From Flavobacterium album (GTDB lineage Bacteria > Bacteroidota > Bacteroidia > Flavobacteriales > Flavobacteriaceae): a stretch of 64,000 nt of DNA. The stretch spans positions 2,121,001-2,185,000 of the forward strand of contig NZ_CP029186.1 of NCBI RefSeq assembly GCF_003096035.1, written 5' to 3'. The notes under the pieces were generated by a model that was not told where the DNA came from, made no database searches, and saw only the letters and a program-made list of their open reading frames with translations. Shown in pieces: positions 32,358 through 40,225 of the stretch (positions are counted from its first letter, which is position 1; each line of letters starts with the position of its first letter). A program made the position numbers and the translations under genes.

Positions 32358-34085
32358 TTATACGAGGTTCATCTCCTCAACTATGTTCTTTATTTTTTGG
32401 TCCAGCGAAGCCTCAACCGCCTTGAAGTTCTTCACATCATCGAGTGGCGCATTCACGCTAAAATAGAATTTTATCTTTGGCTCGGTGCCACTAGGGCGTG
32501 CACATATCTTGGTACCGTCTTCAAGGTAATAAATGAGCACGTCGCTTTTAGGCAATGTCAATGCTTCCTCTTCGCCGGTTAAAAGGTTTTTGGCAACCGA
32601 AGCCTTGTAATCCTCTACCATCAGCACGCGCTGCCCGTTGATCTCGGTAAGCGGCTTCTCGCGCATCTGGATCATCATGTTGTTGATCTCCGCCGCGCCT
32701 TCCATGCCTTTTTTGGTGATGGAGATAAGGTATTCTTTGTAGAATCCGAACTCTACGAATAGTTTCAACAGTTCCTGGTACAGGGAGCTTGCATTGGCTT
32801 TTGCCAAAGCGGCTATCTCACAAAGCAGCAGGGTAGAGGTAACGGCATCTTTGTCGCGCACCGCATCACCTACCATAAAGCCAAAACTCTCCTCGCCGCC
32901 GCCAATGAATTCCTGTTCAGGGAAATCCTTTATCATTTTGGCGATCCATTTGAAGCCGGTAAGCCCCACTTTGCACTCTACGCCATAGGCAGAAGCCATT
33001 TCCATCATCATTGGAGTAGACACGATGGTAGATCCCACAAATTGTTTTCCGTCAATCTTGCCTTGTTTTTTCCACTGTTCCAACAGGAAATGCGTCATCA
33101 GCACCATGGTCTGGTTGCCGTTAAGCAGCGTCATGATGCCGTTGCCGTTACGCACAGCCACACCAAGGCGGTCGCTGTCAGGGTCGGTACCAATAACAAT
33201 ATCGGCATTCACATCGTCAGCAAGCGCTATTGCCATAGACAATGCTTCCGGCTCCTCAGGATTTGGCGATTTTACGGTAGGGAAGTTCCCGTCAGGTTTT
33301 GCCTGTTCCGCAACAATATGAACATTGCTGTAGCCTGCATCTTCCAGAAGGTCAGGTATCAGCGTAACCGATGTTCCGTGCAGTGGCGTATAAACTATTT
33401 TCAGCGCATCTTTTGCTTCCTGCGGGGTGTTGAAAGAAGCGTTGATAAGCGAAGAACGTATAAATGCCTTATCTATTTCTTCACCCACATATTCTATCAG
33501 GCTTTCATCGGCTTTAAAGTTGATCTGGCCGTATTCAAGCGCTTCGATCACTTCGATCACTTCTTTGTCCTGTGGCGGGACCAATTGGCCACCGTCCTGC
33601 CAGTATACTTTGTATCCATTATATTCAGGCGGGTTGTGCGATGCTGTAAGCACGATTCCTGCATGGCAGTTCAGGTGTTTTACTGCGAACGAAAGTTCCG
33701 GTGTAGGGCGCAGTTCGGAGAACAGGAATACTTTTATCCCGTTGGCCGAAAATACATCGGCAACCACTTTGGCAAGCGTGTCGCTATTGTGGCGGCAATC
33801 ATAAGCAATGGCTACTTTGATCTCCTCGCCGGGAAATGATTTTTTGAGATAGTCGGAAAGGCCCTGTGTCGCTTTTCCAAGGGTGTATTTATTGATGCGG
33901 TTGGTACCCGGGCCCATAATGCCGCGCATTCCGCCGGTACCAAATTCAAGATTCTTATAAAAGATGTCTTCAAGCTCTTTGGGCGAAGATGTCATCATCT
34001 CTTTAAGTGACGCATGTGTTTCGCTATCAAAAACCGGCGTGAGCCATACATTTACTTTGTCAAGTATTGATTTGTCAATTTCCAT
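32358..34085 (-). CDS. Phospho-sugar mutase (phosphoglucomutase/phosphomannomutase)
   Basis: The protein has 575 residues and belongs to the alpha-D-phosphohexomutase family, interconverting hexose 1- and 6-phosphates. Visible motifs are the active-site Ser loop VLTASHNPPEYNGYK, the metal loop IGTDPDSDRLGVAV, the sugar-binding GGGEESFGFM, and the phosphate loop ICARPSGTEPKIKFYF. The length and the N-terminal NLEFGTGGMRGIMGPGTNRI fit the PgcA/PGM2-like subgroup. It supplies glucose-1-phosphate or mannose-1-phosphate for nucleotide sugars. It heads an operon with the ABC exporter. Start ATG 34085. Confidence 0.95.
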   Translation of the reverse strand: MEIDKSILDKVNVWLTPVFDSETHASLKEMMTSSPKELEDIFYKNLEFGTGGMRGIMGPGTNRINKYTLGKATQGLSDYLKKSFPGEEIKVAIAYDCRHNSDTLAKVVADVFSANGIKVFLFSELRPTPELSFAVKHLNCHAGIVLTASHNPPEYNGYKVYWQDGGQLVPPQDKEVIEVIEALEYGQINFKADESLIEYVGEEIDKAFIRSSLINASFNTPQEAKDALKIVYTPLHGTSVTLIPDLLEDAGYSNVHIVAEQAKPDGNFPTVKSPNPEEPEALSMAIALADDVNADIVIGTDPDSDRLGVAVRNGNGIMTLLNGNQTMVLMTHFLLEQWKKQGKIDGKQFVGSTIVSTPMMMEMASAYGVECKVGLTGFKWIAKMIKDFPEQEFIGGGEESFGFMVGDAVRDKDAVTSTLLLCEIAALAKANASSLYQELLKLFVEFGFYKEYLISITKKGMEGAAEINNMMIQMREKPLTEINGQRVLMVEDYKASVAKNLLTGEEEALTLPKSDVLIYYLEDGTKICARPSGTEPKIKFYFSVNAPLDDVKNFKAVEASLDQKIKNIVEEMNLV

Positions 34086-34145
34086 TTTACTATATTTTAA
34101 GGAATGTAAATTTTTGGTTTATTTGCTAATGTACAAAACAAGAAC

Positions 34146-35096
34146 TTATAAAGTTTCGCTAATTTTATAGCGCTCCTCATTGTTTTTCGTCCTGAGTATT
34201 ATTTCTCCTAAAAAGCCCGCCAGGAAAAGCTGCGTTCCGATAATCATCGTCACCAGCGCTATATAAAACCATGGGTTATTGGCTACAAGTATGGCTTTTT
34301 CATGGTGGTACAGCTTGTACAACTTCATAGCGCCGATATACACCGCCGATCCCAGCCCTATAAGGAACATCAGCACCCCGAGCGCTCCGAAAAGGTGCAT
34401 GGGCCTTTTGCCGAAACGCGACAGGAACCAGATGGTGATCAGGTCCAGGAAGCCGTTGATGAAACGCTCCATGCCGAATTTGGTAGTACCGTATTTTCGC
34501 GCCTGGTGGATTACCACTTTTTCGCCTATTTTGGCGAAGCCGGCGTTTTTGGCCAGCACCGGTATATAGCGATGCATTTCGCCCGATACCTCAATGTTCT
34601 TTACAACGATGTTCTTATACGCTTTCAGGCCGCAGTTAAAGTCGTGCAGCTTTACGCCCGATGTCCTCCTGGCAGCCCAATTGAACAGCTTGGACGGCAT
34701 GTTCTTGGAAACTATCGAGTCATACCGTTTCTTTTTCCAGCCCGAAACCAGGTCGAAACCACCGGTGGTGACCATGGTATACAGTCCGGGTATTTCATCA
34801 GGGCTGTCCTGCAGGTCGGCATCCATAGTAATGATCACATCGCCCTGCGCCTTAGCAAAACCGGCATGCAGGGCCTGCGACTTTCCGTAATTCCTGTGGA
34901 AGCGGATGCCTTTTATACTCGGGTTTGCCGCGGCAAGCTGCTGTATGATTTTCCAGGACGCATCGGTGCTGCCGTCATCTATAAAGATGACCTCATAGCT
35001 GAAATTGTTTTCTGCCATGACCTTTACGATCCACTGGTGTAATTCTGAGAGTGATCCTTCTTCGTTGAGAAGGGGTATGACTATGGATAGATTCAT
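34146..35096 (-). CDS. Family 2 glycosyltransferase with two C-terminal membrane segments (DPM1/ArnC-like)
   Basis: The protein has 316 residues. The GT-A domain shows LSIVIPLLNEEGSLSELHQW, IFIDDGSTDASW, I-T-M-D-A-D-L-Q-D-S-P-D-E-I-P (D-x-D metal site and catalytic region) and HDFNCGLKAYKN. Two membrane helices follow at about 230-255 and 270-295. Enzymes of this type load a sugar from a nucleotide sugar onto polyprenyl phosphate at the inner membrane. It is 6 bases downstream of the DUF4199 gene on the same strand, so they are co-transcribed. Start ATG 35096. Confidence 0.93.
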   Translation of the reverse strand: MNLSIVIPLLNEEGSLSELHQWIVKVMAENNFSYEVIFIDDGSTDASWKIIQQLAAANPSIKGIRFHRNYGKSQALHAGFAKAQGDVIITMDADLQDSPDEIPGLYTMVTTGGFDLVSGWKKKRYDSIVSKNMPSKLFNWAARRTSGVKLHDFNCGLKAYKNIVVKNIEVSGEMHRYIPVLAKNAGFAKIGEKVVIHQARKYGTTKFGMERFINGFLDLITIWFLSRFGKRPMHLFGALGVLMFLIGLGSAVYIGAMKLYKLYHHEKAILVANNPWFYIALVTMIIGTQLFLAGFLGEIILRTKNNEERYKISETL

Positions 35097-35102
35097 TGAC
35101 TA

Positions 35103-35633
35103 TTACTGGAACTCCGGCTTATTTTTTTTCATTGATACTGCGACGATAAGGCCAATAATAGTGTACATTACTAACCCGCCGAAATAAGATTTGATTTGCG
35201 ATACCAATCCAAAACTATCAGAAGCTTTTATGTCTTCAATTGTTTTTCTTATATCTTCGCTTTTAACCCCCATTCCTTGCATCATGCTTGCCGTCTTTTC
35301 TACTACAGCATCGGTTACAATAGCTTTGGCATCTGTATCTATAAAATTAAAAAGGATAAACATATATATAGAGCCTATTGCAGCGCCTATAGCCATTGTG
35401 ATAAAATATACAGTAAACGCTTCTTTGAACGTTATGAAGCCATTAAGCTTGCTTTTGGCTTTTGCTACCGCAACGATACCAATAGCAAGCGAGATAAAAA
35501 AGAGTACAATTCCAACCCACCAGCTTACAAAAAGTTTAACGTCAATTGCATACAAAATAGTTGTAGAAAATATCGATACAAGTCCTACTATAAGCCCGAA
35601 ATTAACCCCCGTTTTTTTAACTGCGTTTGTCAT
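35103..35633 (-). CDS. DUF4199 membrane protein
   Basis: The protein has 176 residues and four membrane segments (about 10-30, 36-56, 72-95, 148-168). The F-K-E-A-F-T-V-Y-F-I-T-M-A-I-G-A pattern is typical of DUF4199. Between segments 3 and 4 is a helical extracytoplasmic region (A-S-M-M-Q-G-M-G-V-K-S-E-D-I-R). The family is confined largely to Bacteroidota, and in many genomes sits directly before a family 2 glycosyltransferase, as here, which suggests a linked role in lipid-sugar assembly; this is an inference from context. Start ATG 35633. Confidence 0.9.
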   Translation of the reverse strand: MTNAVKKTGVNFGLIVGLVSIFSTTILYAIDVKLFVSWWVGIVLFFISLAIGIVAVAKAKSKLNGFITFKEAFTVYFITMAIGAAIGSIYMFILFNFIDTDAKAIVTDAVVEKTASMMQGMGVKSEDIRKTIEDIKASDSFGLVSQIKSYFGGLVMYTIIGLIVAVSMKKNKPEFQ

Positions 35634-35738
35634 GGTATTTATTTTTGGTTTGTTTTAATTTACAAATATACTAATTCCGCGATTATGAGTCGCGAAAAAA
35701 GTCCTGGTGTTACACTGTAAAAAAAGAAGCGTATCATT

Positions 35739-35767
35739 TTGATTATTAAAAAATAGTTGTACTTTTG
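35739..35767 (+). promoter_or_regulatory. Promoter of rpmE2
   Basis: TTG at 35739-35741 and TACTTTTG at 35760-35767 are separated by 18 bases, a close match to the Bacteroidota -33/-7 consensus. The leader to the rpmE2 start is about 100 bases, long enough for an autoregulatory structure. Confidence 0.8.
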
Positions 35768-35781
35768 CACACTCAAATAAA

Positions 35782-35859
35782 ATGTTTAAACAAAAAGCTG
35801 TAAGCCGTTTATACCTTTCAATTCAGGAAGCATCAGGATGGGCAGCAGCAAAACAATAA
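35782..35859 (+). CDS. Possible 25-codon upstream ORF in the rpmE2 leader
   Basis: An ATG at 35782 opens a 25-codon frame ([15 protein letters not shown], then [10 protein letters not shown]) ending at TAA 35859, 13 bases before the rpmE2 start. It has no Shine-Dalgarno, but neither do the neighbouring genes. A frame this short can arise by chance. If translated, it could couple or attenuate rpmE2 expression. Confidence 0.25.
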   Translation: MFKQKAVSRLYLSIQEASGWAAAKQ

Positions 35860-35872
35860 AAATTTACTCAAG

Positions 35873-36124
35873 ATGAAAAAAGGTATTCACCCGGAAAATT
35901 ACAGATTAGTAGCGTTCAAAGACATGTCGAACGACGAAGTTTTTATCACTAAATCTACTGCTGACACAAAAGAAACAATAATCCACGAAGGAGTTGAATA
36001 TCCGGTAGTGAAAATGGAGATCTCCAGGACTTCACACCCGTTCTACACAGGTAAATCAAAACTTATCGACACTGCAGGACGTATCGACAAGTTCAAAAAC
36101 AAATACGCGAAATTCCAAAAGTAA
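35873..36124 (+). CDS. rpmE2: 50S ribosomal protein L31 type B
   Basis: This 83-residue large-subunit protein bL31 has [20 protein letters not shown], the [15 protein letters not shown] segment and the C-terminal [10 protein letters not shown]. It lacks the zinc-binding cysteines of the C+ form, so it is the zinc-free type B. In many bacteria that form replaces the zinc form under zinc limitation; here it may be the only copy, which the window cannot show. It has a strong promoter and its own terminator. Confidence 0.97.
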   Translation: MKKGIHPENYRLVAFKDMSNDEVFITKSTADTKETIIHEGVEYPVVKMEISRTSHPFYTGKSKLIDTAGRIDKFKNKYAKFQK

Positions 36125-36144
36125 TCTTTGGATTTACAATAAAG

Positions 36145-36180
36145 AGAAGCCTTCCCGAAACGGAGGGCTTTTCTTTTTTA
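36145..36180 (+). terminator. Rho-independent terminator of rpmE2
   Basis: GAAGCCTTCCCG pairs with CGGAGGGCTTTTC with one bulge and a G-T pair, around an AAA loop. The run TCTTTTTTA follows. Confidence 0.8.
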
Positions 36181-36276
36181 GGTGCTGAGGTTCTTAGATT
36201 CTGAGGTACTAAGGGCCTGAGTTGCTAGTACCTCAGAGACTCAGCAATTTTGCCGCTCAGCAACTTTGCCACTTCA
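36178..36276. repeat. 8-base periodic CTNAG repeat
   Basis: About eleven consecutive 8-base units share an xCTNAGxx core in the first part (for example TTCTGAGGTACTAAGG) and change to xCTTTGCC / GCTCAGCA units in the last part. It is the same repeat type as in 27681-27733 and 27918-27980. The unit sequence drifts while the 8-base spacing is mostly kept. Confidence 0.75.
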
Positions 36277-36315
36277 AAAACTTTACCGTAATTTCGTGTC
36301 CTAAACCTGCAAACA

Positions 36316-37494
36316 ATGAACTATATTCTTTTTGACGGACCCGTGCGCAATGCGTTGCTGCCGTTCACCTTCACAAGGCCGGTGGCCGATATCCGCGTGG
36401 GCATACTTACCATCCGCGAAAAATGGGAGAAATACCTTGGCTACACCACGACCACACTTACTGAGGAATACCTGATGGAGAAATTCCCGATGGTAGAAAT
36501 GGAAGAGAATGTCATGATCAATGCCTCGTTCCTCCCGAACGAAGTGCTGGCCGAAATGGTACAGGCGCTTGAAGCAAACCAGGCTATATTTTGCGGTGAA
36601 GATGTTATTGCTTTTTATACCAACGACACCCAGGAAGAGGTGGATTTTGATACCTACGAGATCATTGATTATACCGAAAGCTGCCTGCGCATTGAGAACC
36701 CATGGGACATCTTTGCAAAGAACGATGCAGCCATACGTGAGGATTTTGAGCTGCTGACCGAAGGCCGTACCTCGCAGCCCATACCCGCAAGCGTGAATAC
36801 CATAGCCCCTGAGAATATTTTTATTGAAGAAGGCGCTAAGCTTGAATTTGTGACTCTTAACGCGTCCACAGGACCTATCTACATAGGTAAGAACTCAGAG
36901 ATCATGGAGAATTCTGTTATCCGCGGACCGTTCGCCCTGTGCGAGGAAGCCCAGGTAAAGCTGGGTACAAAAGTATATGGCGCTACCACCGTGGGGCCGC
37001 ACAGCAGGATAGGCGGGGAGGTAAGTAATTCAGTACTTTTCGGCTATTCTAATAAGGGGCACGATGGTTTCCTTGGAAACTCAGTGTTAGGCGAATGGTG
37101 CAACCTCGGCGCCGATACCAACAACTCCAACCTGAAAAACAATTATGAGGAAGTGAAATTGTGGAGCTATGAGAAAGGCATATTCGCAAAAACCGGACTG
37201 CAGTTCTGCGGCCTTATGATGGGCGACCACAGCAAGTGCGGTATCAATACAATGTTCAATACCGGTACGGTAGTAGGGGTAAGCGCCAATATCTTCGGCA
37301 GCGGCTTCCCGCGCAATTTTGTGCCGAGCTTTTCATGGGGCGGTGCATCAGGCTTTACGGTTTACCTTCCTAAAAAGGCTTTCCAGACGGCAAAGATCGT
37401 GATGTCAAGGCGTAACATAGAGTTTACCGAACAGGATGCCGCTATACTGGAACACGTATTCGAAACGACCAAAGAATGGAGGAAGGAAGAGTAA
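36316..37494 (+). CDS. GlmU family putative sugar-nucleotidyltransferase/acyltransferase
   Basis: The protein has 392 residues. The N-terminus MNYILFDGPVRNALLPFTFT, then R-P-V-A-D-I-R-V-G-I-L-T-I-R-E-K-W, marks a Bacteroidota-type GlmU-family protein with a degenerate nucleotidyltransferase part. From about residue 160 a left-handed beta-helix follows with hexapeptide-like repeats (IYIGKNSEIMENSVIRGPFA; GLMMGDHSKCGINTMFNTGT). True GlmU makes UDP-GlcNAc. This shorter family is usually separate from it and its reaction is not established. Single gene, start ATG 36316. Confidence 0.85.
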   Translation: MNYILFDGPVRNALLPFTFTRPVADIRVGILTIREKWEKYLGYTTTTLTEEYLMEKFPMVEMEENVMINASFLPNEVLAEMVQALEANQAIFCGEDVIAFYTNDTQEEVDFDTYEIIDYTESCLRIENPWDIFAKNDAAIREDFELLTEGRTSQPIPASVNTIAPENIFIEEGAKLEFVTLNASTGPIYIGKNSEIMENSVIRGPFALCEEAQVKLGTKVYGATTVGPHSRIGGEVSNSVLFGYSNKGHDGFLGNSVLGEWCNLGADTNNSNLKNNYEEVKLWSYEKGIFAKTGLQFCGLMMGDHSKCGINTMFNTGTVVGVSANIFGSGFPRNFVPSFSWGGASGFTVYLPKKAFQTAKIVMSRRNIEFTEQDAAILEHVFETTKEWRKEE

Positions 37495-37542
37495 TACCAA
37501 TTGTTTAATTTTTAAATGTAACAATTGAATTTAATCATTTTT

Positions 37543-37694
37543 AATTTAACCACATAGGCACATAGCCAGATTACCAACTACAAAGATATTGAAAAGCATA
37601 TTTGTAGAGGTCACAGAGGTGAAGCTACTCTTCGCTATATAACACTATAGTTCCTATTAAGACTATGAAAGCTATGTATATATGTGGTTAAATT
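37543..37694. repeat. Inverted repeat with AATTTAACCACATA arms
   Basis: The perfect 14-bp arm AATTTAACCACATA (37543-37556) pairs with TATGTGGTTAAATT (37681-37694). Between them are shorter CACATAG / CTATGT elements. Outer CAATTG pairs also exist. It is a dispersed-type intergenic element behind the GlmU-family gene. Confidence 0.75.
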
Positions 37695-37715
37695 TTAAAT
37701 ATCAAAGAATAGCAA

Positions 37716-38315
37716 TTGGCAAATCGTAAAAGAAGGTCCGGTTCAGGAATAGCAGTATCATTGCTGATGCTGGGTTTTGCATTATATTTTGCTTTCTTCC
37801 GGAATGCGCCCAATGCTCCTGCACCCGAAAAGGCACCGGTAGAAAAACCGGCAAAAGCCAAAAGGCCAAAAGAGAAAGGGCCGGCACGTTACCTTACTGT
37901 TTTTGAAGGCAAGGTCATTGGCATCAAAGACGGCGATACGTTTGAGATATTATACGACAGTATCCCCGAACGTGTTCGCCTTGCAGAGATCGACTGCCCC
38001 GAGAAATCACAGGCTTTTGGCAAGAACGCAAAGCAATTTGCCTCCGACCTTTGCTTCGGCAAAACGGTAACAGTAGCTTCCGACGGAAAGCGCGACCGTT
38101 ATGGCAGGATTGTGGGGACTATTACTACAAAAGACGGCATAAATGTCAATGAAAAACTGGTGAAAGCCGGGCTGGCATGGCATTACAAGCAATATTCCAA
38201 AAGCAAAGAACTTGCGGAGCTTGAAAATCGGGCGCGTGAGAAAAAGATTGGCCTTTGGGCGGATACAAACCCCGAAGCACCTTGGGAATGGCGGAAGGGG
38301 CGAAGACACCGATAA
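37716..38315 (+). CDS. Membrane-anchored thermonuclease (SNase-like)
   Basis: The protein has 199 residues. From the TTG start at 37716 (MANRKRRSGSGIAVSLLMLG) it has a short basic N-terminus, one membrane segment (about 12-28) and a Pro/Ala/Lys-rich linker. The SNase domain covers about 58-190: GIKDGDTFEI (metal-binding Asp), RVRLAEIDCPE (catalytic Arg and Asp), DRYGRIVGTI (second Arg), and HYKQYSKSKELAELENRARE. All catalytic residues of staphylococcal nuclease type are present, so active cleavage of DNA/RNA outside the membrane is likely. No ATG occurs before residue 18. Confidence 0.88.
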   Translation: MANRKRRSGSGIAVSLLMLGFALYFAFFRNAPNAPAPEKAPVEKPAKAKRPKEKGPARYLTVFEGKVIGIKDGDTFEILYDSIPERVRLAEIDCPEKSQAFGKNAKQFASDLCFGKTVTVASDGKRDRYGRIVGTITTKDGINVNEKLVKAGLAWHYKQYSKSKELAELENRAREKKIGLWADTNPEAPWEWRKGRRHR

Positions 38316-38331
38316 TCTGATCATTACGATA

Positions 38332-38401
38332 GTAGAGACGTTGCACTGCAACGTCTGAATAAATGTTATATGAATAAGGCGTAGCACTGCTACGCCTCTA
38401 C
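38332..38401. repeat. Paired palindromes (GTAGAG...GCACTGC...CTCTAC)
   Basis: Two perfect 10-bp-arm palindromes, each around a central C, are AGACGTTGCA/C/TGCAACGTCT (38336-38356) and AGGCGTAGCA/C/TGCTACGCCT (38377-38397). They are enclosed by GTAGAG and CTCTAC. A related single copy is at 47604-47630. Confidence 0.85.
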
Positions 38402-38444
38402 AACGATGTTATCATGACCTCGTTAGGTTAATCACTATTATTTA

Positions 38445-38891
38445 TTAATCATCAATCCTTAAAAATTTCCCTGCATTATTAAATTCAAGCTCGATACCGC
38501 TGGCAAGTTCTACTTTGTAGCCCCAGTGCTTTTTATCGATCTGGACTACATTCTGGCCCTTATAGTGCTGCGACAGATAAGTTGTAATAGCTGAAGGAAG
38601 CATCGATACAGGCACAGCATTATGATTGCCGTCAATCTCTTCCCAGTTGCCGTTCCCGTCAAATTCTACCTCGATGCCGTTTGAAAACTGTACTTTATAA
38701 TCGGTGTCAAACATTTCTTTATCCTCCCAGGCCGAGGCTACAGTTGCTTTGGCAAAATTCTTTTTTAAAAAGTCCTGTGCGTTGGCAGGAAGCTGTGCTG
38801 TTGTGATGCTTTTGGTTTTGGCATTTGCAGTAAAAGCAAATAAAAACAGGATAATAGCTAATGTGTTTTGGAAGTTTACTTTCGTTTTCAT
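38445..38891 (-). CDS. Secreted PepSY-like domain protein
   Basis: This 148-residue protein has a signal peptide (MKTKVNFQNTLAIILFLFAF, then T-A-N-A). It contains two tandem PepSY-like units: K-V-Q-F-S-N-G-I-E-V-E-F-D-G-N-G-N-W-E-E-I near residue 75 and K-V-E-L-A-S-G-I-E-L-E-F-N-N-A-G-K-F-L near 128, each preceded by a helix (ANAQDFLKKNFAKATVASAW; LPSAITTYLSQHYKG). Such periplasmic proteins often act as inhibitors or sensors next to two-component systems, and one lies 70 bases upstream on the same strand. Start ATG 38891. Confidence 0.85.
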   Translation of the reverse strand: MKTKVNFQNTLAIILFLFAFTANAKTKSITTAQLPANAQDFLKKNFAKATVASAWEDKEMFDTDYKVQFSNGIEVEFDGNGNWEEIDGNHNAVPVSMLPSAITTYLSQHYKGQNVVQIDKKHWGYKVELASGIELEFNNAGKFLRIDD

Positions 38892-38960
38892 GATGTAATT
38901 GTTTTTTAATTTCTGATACAAGTTTATGCACCGAATCTGGAAACAATTAGGAAAACAAAA

Positions 38961-40225
38961 CTATTTTGGAAAGGTTATGGTAAAGATATGGCTGCCATCA
39001 AAAGTGTAATTTACGTTCAGCCTGTAGTTGGCAATGATCGAATTTACAATAGAGAGTCCCAGCCCGGTCGACTGCTCGCTGGCAGAATTTCGCGTAAAGC
39101 GCTTAAATATATAATTAGAGTCTAATGCCTTTTCATCGCCGGTATTTTTTATGGAGATGCTGTTTTCGGATATATAAATTTCAATGGTTCCCCCGGCCTG
39201 TTATGTACAATGGCATTTTTAAACAGGTTGCTCAGGAGTGTTACCGCAAGGCCTTTATTCATGGTAAAATAAAGCTGACTGCTGTTATCGGTAGTTATGG
39301 TAATGCCTTTATATTCAATAAGGTCTTCGAAATCTTCTGTGAGCTGCTTTACCAATTGGTTGAAGTCAACCAATTCTTCCTCAGCATACTGCCTGTTCTC
39401 GATCTTGGACAGCATCAGCAGCGACCGGTTCAGGCGGACCAACCGTTGCAATGTATCGCTTATTTTGCCGAGCTCCATCATCTGCTCATCGGGCAGCTGG
39501 TTGTTGTCCGCAAAAAGCTCCAGCTTGTTCAGGCTTATTGCCAATGGGGTCTGCAATTCATGCGATGCATTTTCGATGAATTGTTTCTGGCTGGCATATA
39601 TCTCTTCATTGCGGCGCAGCATCTCTTCCAGTTCCCGGCCTAAGGTTTTGAACTCCTCTACAGGCGAAGGCGGAGGTGTAAATGCCCCGGTGCCCAGTTT
39701 ATATTGTTTCAGCTTGTCGAGCATCAGGTAGAATGACTTCCATACTTTCCGTAAAATAATCTGATTAATGGCGGCAATACTGATAACGAGCATGACATAC
39801 AGCGCGATGAGTGCGATCATCAGGTCTTCCATCAGTTCATCCTCTTCCACCATTGAAGCGCGTATCGTGAGCAGGTGTGGGTTGCCCTGCGGATCATTGA
39901 AAACCGTTTTCAGTAAGCGTACCGGCTGGTCTTCGTTGTCATATTCAGAAAATTCGAAAGTGCTTTCAAACTTTTCAGAGTAGTCGTGCTGTCCCTTTGG
40001 CAAAGGCACGATCTTAAACTGGTTGATGCCGAATTCGGGTGTATCCAAAACGCTTTTGTCAGCATACGCCTGGCGGATGATAAGGATCTTGGAGTTCTTC
40101 AATCCGTCATCAATATTATCGTATACTTCATCCAGTATCACCACATAAAAGAGGCTGGCCCATAGCGCGATGACACCCAGCAGGGCCACGATAAGGTAGC
40201 GGAGTGTGTAGTTGCGCAGCTTCAT
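38961..40225 (-). pseudogene. Sensor histidine kinase, interrupted by a one-base frameshift
   Basis: The N-terminus has two membrane segments (about 10-30 and 135-158) around a sensor region of about 105 residues. The HisKA domain follows with the phospho-acceptor His in FIENASHELQTPLAISLNKL, then the N box KNAIVHN. The frame breaks at a C5/G5 tract (plus strand 39190-39194), at NRPG. One extra G restores GTIEIYISENSISIKNTGDE and the G2 box STGLGLSIVNSIIANY, ending at TAG 38961 with 421 residues. In the present frame it stops after 358. The start codon overlaps the stop of the response regulator gene by one base. Confidence 0.9.

Noticed and set aside
33042..33839. Open frame of 265 codons on the plus strand inside the phosphohexomutase gene
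   Set aside because: It is antisense to a highly conserved enzyme, and its Cys/Arg/Phe-rich composition is typical of a shadow frame.
34302..35042. Open frame of 246 codons on the plus strand inside the glycosyltransferase gene
   Set aside because: Antisense shadow of a well-supported gene, with no recognisable domain.
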